Part shown: positions 9,718-18,929 of the stretch, in pieces | Layout: each line of letters begins with the position of its first letter | Position numbering within the stretch: position 1 is the first letter of the stretch | Source of the DNA: Deinandra increscens subsp. villosa | Taxonomy: Eukaryota; Streptophyta; Magnoliopsida; Asterales; Asteraceae | Length of the DNA: 64,000 nt | Assembly (NCBI GenBank): GCA_039602395.1 | Contig: JBCNJP010000025.1 | Span: 42,882,922 to 42,946,921 of the forward strand | Direction: 5' to 3' | Program-made: the position numbers and the translations under genes | The notes under the pieces: model-generated | What the model saw: only the letters and a program-made list of their open reading frames with translations | Databases searched by the model: none | What the model was told of the DNA's origin: nothing

Positions 9718-10091
9718 TGTTGATACCTGATATGTGCGTCATGTGAAGTATTAAGCAATGTTCAAGTTCAAGCTAAAGTATGAGTGGCCGAACCAGGTCC
9801 GAACCTATAGTTCGGACTGGCCGAACCAGGTCCGAACCTATAGTTCGGACTGGCCGAACCTGAGGTTTGGACGAGGCTCGGTCAGCTGGGTATATATAGA
9901 AGTTTGGACGTTGTAATTAGTAGTTCTGAGCGTGTGAGAATTCTGTTACGTGTGTGTTTCTGAGTGTGTTTCTCTGAGTCTGTTTCTGAGTGTTTACTGA
10001 TTGTAATTGTTTGTTGTGATCAATAAAACAATCGGTTAATTACGTTTCGATGTCCGATTAGCTAGATCAAGTAGACGATCCGATGCTCACG
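9718..10091 (+). repeat. 3' LTR of family-2-like element
   Basis: It starts TGTTGATACC after a polypurine tract, has a TATATATAG box at about 9891, and a plausible end around CTCACGCA. U3 contains two and a half copies of a 33-base unit (9785-9859) that includes the inverted pair GTCCGAAC/GTTCGGAC. The right end is uncertain by some bases. Confidence 0.65.
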
Positions 10092-10099
10092 CATATTCA

Positions 10100-11661
10100 A
10101 TGTCGCGACTTAGAACTGGTTCGGGTCTCACTAGGGAGATACTTGATAGTGCTGCTGAGCACCCGCTCAATCATAACTATTACTGTGTCCCCAAATTAAC
10201 CAAAATCAATTCAAAGAGCCATATTAAGTTCATTAACCCCAGCATGATTCCAAGTGCTTCTGAACTCAATCGTTGTACGACCAATTGGCTGACGCCAAAA
10301 CTGGTTCTGGTCTCCCACTGGTTGATGAAACACTTAAATTTGGTGATTTCGATGCAATTTCTTTAAATTCTGTTAATACTAGTATCTCAGAAGCATATAT
10401 GCAAAAGGCTGCTGAAACCGAGTTTCTAAATTTGTGTACTCAAAACACATCAGAAGGTCAATCATTTCTGTTTAATGAAAACTATGAAGTTTTTAACTCA
10501 AACAAAAATTTGAAAAGGGCTAAAACCATCCGGAGGCGTAAGCCAAAGGAGAAAGTTGTAACTGAGAAACTCGAGAGTCAGCAGGCTATCATTGATGATG
10601 AGTTTAGTCGTGCATTGTCCGAAATGGCATTGAAGCATGGTAAGACAGTTATGCACATACAAGTTGGTCTTACAATAACCGATGGTAAGGTGATCATTGT
10701 TCCTGTTGCACAACCAAACACTCAAAAGATGCCTGCTTAATCAACTTCTGCATCTATGTTTCTCAAACCAAGTGAAGCATCCGTCAGCATAGCTCCCAAT
10801 GAGGGTGGAAAATCCACAATGGTTCTATTCAAAGCAAATGATTCTAAGAAGAAAAGAGCACAAAGTGAAACTGGTTTGACTCGTCAACCAAGTGTTGAAG
10901 ATATGCCTGCTGGGGTCGAGCTATATGCTGTTACTGTTGATGCTCCTGAAACTGAGAACACACCAAAGAAGAAGAAACAAACTAGGAGGAGAAAGGAGAA
11001 GACTGTCACTGAAACTGATAAGGCTGAAAGTGCAACGTCTAATGAGCCACAACCAACGGCTCCCCAAGTTGCTGAGCTACCTCTTGTGGTTAATCCTAGT
11101 GGAGCAATTGAGACTATGGGATGTTCAGTTTGTGGGAATCAACACCATTATGCAAGTGTGTGTGTGTACAACACGGGTTATCGTGCTTATAATAATGCTC
11201 CAATACCTCCTGTGCACTTCTACCAACAACAGCAAGTTGTACCTCAAGGAAATCAATTGGCCTCGATGTATTATGGGAATTATGGTGAGGACTTTATGGA
11301 TCAACAACTTGATACCATGTTTCAGCAATCTTACCCGAATCAACCTTATGTTCCAAATCAAGCCCCGTATGCCCCTCGAGGTTTGGGAAGGAATACAAGT
11401 ACTTTCAGGCCAAAAGTTCAACAACCAGTGAGGATGTATGCACCTAATCCTATTCCAGTAAGATCTTGGACGCCGCGACCAAGGCCTGCTTTTCTACCAA
11501 GGCCTGTCATGGTTCAACAAACTGTCCTGGCTCCACGACCAAGTGCTACAACTTCATCAACTCCTCCTGCTGTAGTTTTAGCACCAAATGCCCCGATAAC
11601 AAAAAAGGCACCCAAGAAGAAGACCCCAGGTCAATCTGGCCAGGGTCCATCTCAAAACTAA
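10100..11661 (+). pseudogene. Copia gag, second half with unusual zinc knuckle
   Basis: One frame runs through 10273-11661 with an in-frame stop at 10738-10740; upstream of 10273 it is more broken. It contains two lysine/arginine-rich stretches of similar wording (RRRKPKEKVV at about 10534 and RRRKEKTVTE at about 10987), suggesting an internal duplication. A second CCHC-like knuckle, CSVCGNQHHYASVC, lies at 11123-11164, followed by a proline/glutamine-rich tail. In the young element the equivalent knuckle is CMCCGEQGHLAAVC at 18061. The frame ends at TAA 11659-11661, immediately before an acceptor-like site. It would continue the gag started at 2628. Confidence 0.75.
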
Positions 11662-11683
11662 TCACTTTCTTTTTCATGTGCAG

Positions 11684-14638
11684 GGGCTGGCCCATAGTGC
11701 TGCCAACGCGTGGTACTTAGAGAGTGGCTATTCCAGGCACATGACGGGGAACAAGGACCTGCTGTATGATGTCAAAACAATATCACATGGTGGTCCTGTT
11801 GCCTTTGGAGGTGATGTTCGAGGGTGGTAGAATAGTCGGAAACGGTCTCTTGACCAATGGAGAAATTTCATTTGACAAGGTTAATCTGGTGTCCAATCTG
11901 AAATTCAACCTGCTAAGTGTATCACAAATCTGCGACAACAAGATGCCGATGTTCTTCGATGACCGTGAATGCTAAATTCTGAAGCTTGGATTCAAGATTC
12001 ACAAAGATCATATTCTATTTTGTGTAAAACGGAAAGGGAACATGTATGCTTTGGATATGTCTGTTGCAAGGCCGACTGGTCCTTGTAGCATGCTTCTTGG
12101 CGAAGGCATCAGAAGATGACTCTACTTTATGGCATAGGCGGATGGGGCATGTAAACTTTCGGAACATGAGCTGCCTTGTTAGGGGGAACACATTGACGGT
12201 GTGCCAGAGAAGGAATTCATCCACATCGACAACTGTGTAGCATGTCTGAAGGGTAAACAACACAAGACGTCCCACAAGCCAAAGCCACCGGGTAGAACGA
12301 CAACAATACTTCAGCAACTCCATAATGGCCTCTTCGGGCCAGTGAGCATCATGAGTTTAGGGGGAAAGTCATTCTGCCTGGTTTTCACAGATGATTACTC
12401 CAGATACTCGTGGGTGTTTTTCCTGAAAGAGAAGTCTGAGACAGTTGAGATTTTGGAGGATTTTGTCACACGAATCGAGAACAGATGCAGAGAGCGGGTT
12501 AGAATCATCAGATTAGACAATGGGTCTGAATTCAAGAATCAGACATTTGACGCGTTTTGTAATGAAAAAGGCATAACTCGACAGTTTAGTTCACCGTATA
12601 CACCGCAACAAAATGGAGTGGCTGATCGGAAGAACAGAACTATCATCGAGGCTGCTAGAACAATGCTTGCTGATTCTAACTTAAAATTATCTTTTGGGCA
12701 GAAGCTGTCAATACAGCCTGCTATGTCCTGAACAAAACACTCTTGGTTAAACATGCTAACAAGACGCCATTCGAACTGTTTTCTAAAGTAAAACCGAATT
12801 TAAAGCGACTAAAACCCTTCGGATGCGCTTGTACTGTTTTAATTCAGTAGGATCAGTTAACAAAATTTGCTCCTCGGGCGGATGATGGTTATTTTGTTGG
12901 ATACTCGATGACCTCTGCTGCCTATCGAGTGTTCAACAGAAGAACTCAGGTTGTTGTTGAGTCGTGAAACATTACTTGTAATGAGCACACTCAGAACACT
13001 AGAGATCCTGCTCCGGATAGTATGTATGACCTTGAGTCGTTTTCTTCTACTTTTAGTATGTTCGAATCTGATGATGTAGGTAATTCATCTGCTGTAGCTG
13101 ATCAAGGAAATGAAGCTGCCAATCCTATTGTTGATATGCTTGCTCCTATTACTTCATCGATCCTGAATATCATCTATTCGGTCGATCCTCCGGAGTTATT
13201 AAGGGGAAATCAATCAACACCTTCAAGTGATGTCAATGGCACTTCAACTTCTACTTCAACACTTGAACAACTAACCATTCAGATTAATGAACCTGTAAGT
13301 GTGGAAGCAGAACCAGTACAAGCAACAGCTGAGGCAGACAACACTGTAGAAATTGATGCTGTAACGCATGATTCTGACTCAGATGACGTAACAGAAATTG
13401 ATACCGGAGAGACTCCTGGCGATGACCTACAAATTGGAAATCTGGACTCGTCTATTCCAGCACCTGATGTTGAAGAGACTCGAATTCACAAGATACATCC
13501 TACGAGTCAGATCATCGGGCCAGTTGATAAACGTCTCACCCGGAGTCAGTCGAAGGAAATGCACACATGTTTGTATTCTTGTTTCATTTCACAAGAAGAG
13601 CCTCCCACTGTTGTTGCTGCCCTTTTGGATGATAACTGGATTGAAGCCATGCAAACAGAGTTACTACAATTCAAATTGCTCAATGTCTGGCATTTGGTTG
13701 ATCCTCGAATGAGTGCAAAGCCTATAGCTGTCAAATGGATTTTCAAAAACAAGAGAGATGACCGTGGCATCATTATCAGGAATAAAGCCCGTTTAGTTGT
13801 GAAAGGGTACATGCAAGTTGACGGCATTGATTACGAAGATGTCTACGCGCCTGTCGCTCGTCTGGAGGCAATACGGATCTTTCTGGCATATGCCGCATCA
13901 ATGAATATCACTGTTTATCAACTTGATGTAAAGACCGCATTCCTCTACGGAGAGCTTGATGAAGACGTGTTTGTAGAACAACCTCCGGGGTTTGTTGACA
14001 AATCTTTTCCTAAGAAATGTTACAAACTGGACAAGGCCCTCTATGGTCTGCACCAAGCCCCAAGGAAGTGGTACGAGACGTTATCGACATATCTGCTGTC
14101 AAATGGTTAGAAGCGAGGGTGTAATAGATCAGACACTATTCATTCGACATGTTGGTGAAGATATGTTGTTAGTGCAAGTATATGTCGACGACATCATCTT
14201 TGGTTCAACCAACGTCGGCCTATGTCATGCGTTTGAGGAACTAATGAAGAAGAAATTTGAGATGAGTGCAATGGGTGAATTGACGTTTTTCCTTGGAATT
14301 CAAGTGAAACAGAAGCCTGATGGCATTCTTATCAGCCCTGCTCTCAAGTGCTATGGATTCAGAATCAGCTGCTGGATTACGGTTTGAATTTCATAGGTAC
14401 CCCTATTCATATAGATAATACTGATGATGTTTCCATTGTTAAAAATCCCATTCAGCATTCTAAGACTAAGCATATTGAGATTAGATATCATTTCATTAGG
14501 GATTGTGCCGAGAAGAAACTAGTCACTTTAGTCCATGTTAGTTCAGATGATCAGTTAGCAGACCTTTTCACTAAGCCATTTGATATGTCTAGGTTTAACT
14601 TTCTGATTAGTTCTGTAGGCATGATTAATAATGACTGA
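11684..14638 (+). pseudogene. Copia pol, decayed (protease, integrase, RT, RNase H)
   Basis: Protease: WYLESGYSRHMTG at 11711-11749, where the catalytic Asp of the family is Glu. Integrase: zinc-binding region near 12120-12250, then the core at 12300-12650. The first catalytic Asp is Gly (HNGLFGP, codon 12327), the second is kept (RLDNGSEF), and the Glu is Asp (NGVADRKNRT, codon 12624). RT: 13600-14350 with YVDDIIFGS near 14180; a frameshift lies at about 14108. After codon ILISPA (about 14341) the sequence jumps to LKCYGF, corresponding to an internal loss of roughly 550 bases compared with the young element; this removes the end of RT and the start of RNase H. Stops are scattered throughout. 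Several independent active-site losses make function very unlikely. Confidence 0.85.
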
Positions 14639-15226
14639 GACTTCTCCATTCCCTAGTATGTTAGTATCTTGATTTCATAGGTTTAGTAACTTAGGAGTGT
14701 TATCTGTTTTCCTTTTATGCTTGTTTAATTCTGTTTATATCTTTACCTCTTAAAATTTTAAAGTTTTTGCTATTTTGACTCCTTGAATCACTTTCCATGT
14801 TTGTTTGACCTTGATTTAACCTAAACACCTTTGTTTATGGTTGTCTTATGTCAAGTTCCATTTAAAAGACCAAAAAGATTTTTCCCGTTTATTTCTGTTT
14901 TGTGTCAGTCTGTCGTGCCGTAATGTGGAAGATAAACCAAAAACATTGAAAAATTGACAAAAAAAAACAACAAAAATAGTGTCTATATTGAATTTCAATA
15001 AGTGTTTTTAAACACATGTCAAAAAACAATGAAAAATCAAATTTCTTTGGTCTGTGGTCGGACAAAATGTGTAGAACATGATATGATTCTGGTCTGGTAG
15101 ATCTAACCATAGGATATGATCCAATCGACAGGTAATTCTATCATTTTATGTGTCGGTAGGCTCAACATACTTAGAAGTAGACTATTTCTGTGATTACACA
15201 TTAATTTGCATGAAAATGTGAACCTT
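14639..15226 (+). other. Post-pol noncoding tail of the old element
   Basis: No gene supported. A CCAAAAAGATTTTT block near 14868 resembles the reverse complement of the 3' repeats in the gag-only elements. The region ends at the target-site duplication of the young SIRE-type insertion. Confidence 0.5.
15222..15226 (+). repeat. Target-site duplication ACCTT, left copy
   Basis: ACCTT directly precedes the 5' LTR at 15227 and is repeated at 28209-28213 directly after the 3' LTR. Confidence 0.95.
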
Positions 15227-15887
15227 TGTAAGGAAAAATAGAGCTTGGAAGATTTCCGGCTGAAATGCCAATTTTACTAGTTCCGGCTGAAGTTGAAGTT
15301 GAAGCGGAATTCACACTTCAAGCGGAACAGGCAGTTCAAGCGGAAAGAAGCAGTTTTGTTTCTTAGTGAATATTCCGGGTGAACTCGTTTATCCACCAGA
15401 TAAAGAGTTCAACCTGACTTTTCCTGAGAAGTCTTTTCAGAAGTCCAATCCTGCAAAAGCTTCTCGTATGCTTCTAAATCTGATTCAAGCCGCTCTCCTA
15501 AAGTAGATTGTTGCTGCCAACACGCAAGTCATTCTGATTGTCGATGTTTATTCTTTTGGTAGTTTATATTTGACTTTTATGTTTACGGTCTAGATTAGAT
15601 CGCATAAGATCAATGGCTGTCATTGATCTCATCAGCACTATATATAGCATGTAATCTCTTAGTTTACACACACTGTCATCACTTGTAATAGTGTAGCTTT
15701 GAGTTAATGCAAATAGTGCCGAATATTCGATATATCGTTGTTTTTACTATTCTGCAAATCAAGCATTTACATTATACAAGAGCTTAATATCGCTTAAGTA
15801 AAGTGAAATATAACTTTAATTCCGCAGGGTTATATTTGCAAGTAAAGGGCTTAGTTTTAGTTTATTCATAACTAATACGATCCTACA
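15227..15887 (+). repeat. 5' LTR (661 bp) of the SIRE-type element
   Basis: Begins TGTAAGGAAAA and ends ATCCTACA. U3 carries at least five TTCAAGCGGAA or TTCCGGCTGAA motifs at 15254-15390 and a CTATATATAG box at 15638-15647. It differs from the 3' LTR at four transitions and one base indel. Confidence 0.95.
15254..15390 (+). repeat. TTCAAGCGGAA motif array in U3
   Basis: Units at 15254, 15281, 15299, 15317 and 15335, with a degenerate one near 15373, occur in both orientations (TTCCGGCTGAA against TTGAAGCGGAA), so neighbouring units can pair. The same unit recurs inside gag, pol, the region before the extra ORF, and the extra ORF. Confidence 0.85.
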
Positions 15888-15889
15888 AG

Positions 15890-15902
15890 TGGTATCAGAG
15901 CC
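15890..15902 (+). other. Primer-binding site
   Basis: TGGTATCAGAGCC two bases after the 5' LTR; standard plant Copia PBS for initiator tRNA-Met. Confidence 0.95.
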
Positions 15903-16001
15903 TTGGCTCTCACTTTGAAGACTTTCTGTGCTTCAAAGTCGATACTTTACTTGCTTACTTTACAAGCTTTGTTGTTTTATCTTTCTAAAAAGTTTTTCAA
16001 A

Positions 16002-18910
16002 ATGAGTGATTTCAGTTTAAGTTGCCCAAATGGCTCCTCCAACAAACCACCAATGTTCACTCCTGATGACTTTGGTACCTAGAAACTCAAGATGGAAGGT
16101 TTTGTTAGGATTTTGGACCGTCGTATTTGGAAATCCTTCACTGAAGGACCCTACTCACCAATGGTTTCATCTGCTGATGATGCAGAAGTCAAAATACCTA
16201 AGCCATTAGATAAATATGTTGAATCTGACTACACTGCTCTTGAATTTGACCATAAGGCATACTGGACTCTACAGGCTGCACTTCCTAATTCCATTTTAAG
16301 TGGGTTTAAAGGATATAAAACTGCATTTGACCTGTGGAATGCCTTAAGTGAAATGTATGAAGGAACCAGTGAAGTAAAAGAAAACAAGAAAGATGTTTTA
16401 AAACAAAAATATGAAAACTTTACTTTTAAATCTGGTGAAACAATGACAAACCAGTACTTGAGATTTGTCTCATTGCTTGTGAACTCCAAAAAGTGGATGT
16501 TAAACTAGAACAAGTAGATGTGAACAGAAAATTCCTACGTTCCCTGCCTTCTGTGTGGACAGTTTACACAGTAAGCATCAGGGAATGCAAGAATTTGAAA
16601 AAGATGAGACTCAGTGAACTTCATGGCATACTCAGTGCTTATGAAATGGAACTAGATCTTAAACAAAGCTCATCTTCTGAATCAACTCAGCTGTTCTCAT
16701 CTACACTAGTAACCACTGATTTTAACAGTCAAAGGTCATCTAACTCATCATCATACTCCTCACCTATAGTCAGTTTCCCTAAGACACCAAGGTGTCAAGA
16801 GAATTTTTCAAACTCTTTTGAAAGTTCTCACAATGCTCATGTAGCAGCTGACTCTTATCAAGGTTTCATACCTGAAGATCTTGAATGCATAGGTGCTGAT
16901 GATATAGAAGAAATGGATATAATGACCCAACTTGCCATGGTTTCTGTAAGAGCTCAAAGGTTTTACAAAAGGACAGGTAGAACCTACAAGGGAGCAAAAG
17001 GTGCTCACATAGGCCTTGACAAAAGCAAAGTCAAATGCTACAACTGTCACCAACTTGGTCACTTTGCAAGAGAATGCTCTCAACCAAGAAGAGAAGGACA
17101 AAATCAGAACCATGCTCAAGGGAAAAATCATGGAGGAAGCAACTCAAACAAAAACAATTCTGGAAACAACTCAGGTTCACACCCCACCCCACCAAAGCCA
17201 ACCGGAAGTCAAAACCATCAGAACGTGGTAGCTGCTGTAGCAAATCAAACATCATGTGTTGAATGGGAAGATTTCGTTGCTGAGTTTGAACCCATCAACT
17301 ATGCTTTAATGGCCAAACAGGACTCCATCATAGAACAAGTGGCAAAATATCGAAATCACAACACTGATTTGATTGATGAAGTTTCAAACTTAAATGAGTT
17401 AAAGGAATGTTTTAAGAAAACTGAATCATCATACATTTCAAAAATTGAAAACTTAACCAAAGAGTATGAACAGTTAAAACAAACCAACTCAGTGCTTGAA
17501 ACACAGCTTGATGACTTGCTGTCAAAACTTGAAAAATCAAGAAATGAAACCAAAGATGCCAAGGCTGAGGTTGATGTTCTTGAGATCAAGCTGAAAGATG
17601 CTTTGTTTAATTGTGATAAATTTCAAACAGCAAACAAAAAGGCTGAAAAACTGTGGATGGGAGGGATGTATGGTAAAGCAGGTGTTGGCTATAACTCTGT
17701 TGAGCCACCAATTGAATACTCACCTGCAATCAAACCAATTGAAGCTTTAAAATCAGAATGCAAAGTTAGTCTCACAGTTGATGACATTTCATCACAATCC
17801 AGTTCTAAAAACACTGTTGAGTCTAATAAAATTGATGTCACTGCTGCCAGCACATCTGCTTCAGCTGACCAATTAAACATTTTGAAACCATCAATTGCTG
17901 TTCCTCCACCAACTGTTTATGAACCTAAGGATTCAAAAGTTGGAGGAAAGCAACCTGAGCAACCAAAGGGAAGTCAAACTCAAAGGTTTGGTCAAGTAAA
18001 TTTTAATCAAGTAACCAAAATTGAGTCTCCCAGAAAATTTGAAACCAAAATTGTTGAGTGCATGTGCTGTGGTGAACAAGGTCACCTAGCTGCTGTCTGT
18101 CAGTTTAACCCAATGAGTAAAGTCAGACCATTTCAAAAACCAAAACCTGTTTTGAAACCAAAGGCTGATTTTCAAAAGAAGCTCACAGGAAGAATCTCAC
18201 CTGTGAAAAACCACACTTTGAAGCATTTTGGATCTGAATCCAACAGAGTTTTAGTTGGTAATGATAGAAATGGTAGTTTCACTGTTTTAAAGCAAAATTG
18301 TTTTCCGGTTGAAGTTCAAGCGGAACATTTTTCCGCTCGAACTCATGTTCAACCGGAAAATAAATTTCAACCCAGATCAGCTACTGCTCCAAAGCAGAGA
18401 CCTCAAGTTCATTTTGCTGATGGGTTTGAACATTTTGAAGCTCAAGGAAGAAGAAACCCCTCCAGAGGAAAGGTCACCTCTAGAGAAAATTTTTCAAGAA
18501 ACAGCAAACCCAATCAATTTGAAACTGTATTTGCAAATGGTTCAAGTGGAAATCATTATGTTCCACTTCAGGGGGGGAGTTTATATCAAAGCAAACATTT
18601 TCCTCAAAGATTTTCAAAATCACCTGAAAGAACTAAGTTGGTTAATCAAGAAAGTGAAAAACTTAAGAAACTAACCAACAAGCAAAGAAAGTTTAAAGAA
18701 TATAGGGATAGAAAAATTGCTGCAAAAAGGAACACCAAAGATGAAAGGTCTAGTCAAACAAGTGCTCAGTATGAGAACTTCAGTTTGGACAATGATGATC
18801 TGTTAAATGAAGCTCCAGTCGTTAATACTCTAGTACTCAAAGAGTACAGGTATAATGATGCTTATGGCAGACCCAAGACCACTCAGGCTTGGGTCCCCCA
18901 TAGAAATTAA
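16002..18910 (+). pseudogene. SIRE-type gag, two zinc knuckles, point-damaged
   Basis: The ATG at 16002 is followed by FTPDDFG, then an in-frame TAG at 16080-16082. The frame continues (MEGFVRILDRRIWKSF) to a one-base shift near 16485 and then stays open from about 16493 to TAA at 18908-18910. Length is about 970 codons. Features in order: capsid core (16092-16680); Ser-rich linker; first knuckle CYNCHQLGHFAREC at 17038-17079; coiled coil 17330-17640; second knuckle CMCCGEQGHLAAVC at 18061-18102; basic tail ending AWVPHRN. Gag packages element RNA into particles. A TTCCGGTTGAA...TTCAACCGGAA inverted repeat (18305-18355) lies inside the coding region and gives VQAE/VQPE. Confidence 0.9.
18305..18355 (+). 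repeat. Nested inverted repeat of the LTR motif within gag
   Basis: The outer arms TTCCGGTTGAA and TTCAACCGGAA are perfectly complementary. Between them TTCAAGCGGAA and TTCCGCTCGAA are complementary except for one base. The LTR motif is thus reproduced as a double hairpin inside a protein-coding stretch. Confidence 0.8.
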
Positions 18911-18929
18911 TCATTTCTGATATGTGCAG
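18908..18929 (+). promoter_or_regulatory. Acceptor-like site at the gag/pol junction
   Basis: The gag stop TAA is followed by TCATTTCTGATATGTGCAG and then pol. The pol frame is blocked upstream by TGA at 18918-18920 and has no nearby ATG, so +1 frameshifting from gag would fail in this copy. The layout (stop, T-rich tract, TGTGCAG) also occurs at 11659-11683 in the old element, where CTAATC and CTTTCTTTTTC precede ATGTGCAG. A spliced pol RNA is a plausible explanation, not shown. Confidence 0.45.

Larger units (their letters stand above)
9457..10091 (+). mobile_element. 3' end of a family-2-like element, opposite orientation
   Basis: Bases 9457-9717 align with the reverse complement of the 3' noncoding end of the neighbouring element (about 4735-4880), including two GAGGGGGAG tracts. 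They are followed by an LTR beginning TGTTGATACC at 9718. The LTR ends near 10091 and abuts decayed gag of the old SIRE-type element. Only the 3' end is present, so this is a truncated copy inverted with respect to the element on its left. Confidence 0.7.
10092..15226 (+). mobile_element. Old SIRE/Maximus-type Copia, middle segment
   Basis: This segment holds the C-terminal half of gag and a complete but decayed pol in the order protease, integrase, reverse transcriptase, RNase H, then a noncoding tail. It is interrupted at 15226 by the young SIRE-type element, and its sequence resumes at 28209 after one copy of the ACCTT duplication. Gene order and strand match the young element, with which it shares many protein blocks. 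Confidence 0.75.
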
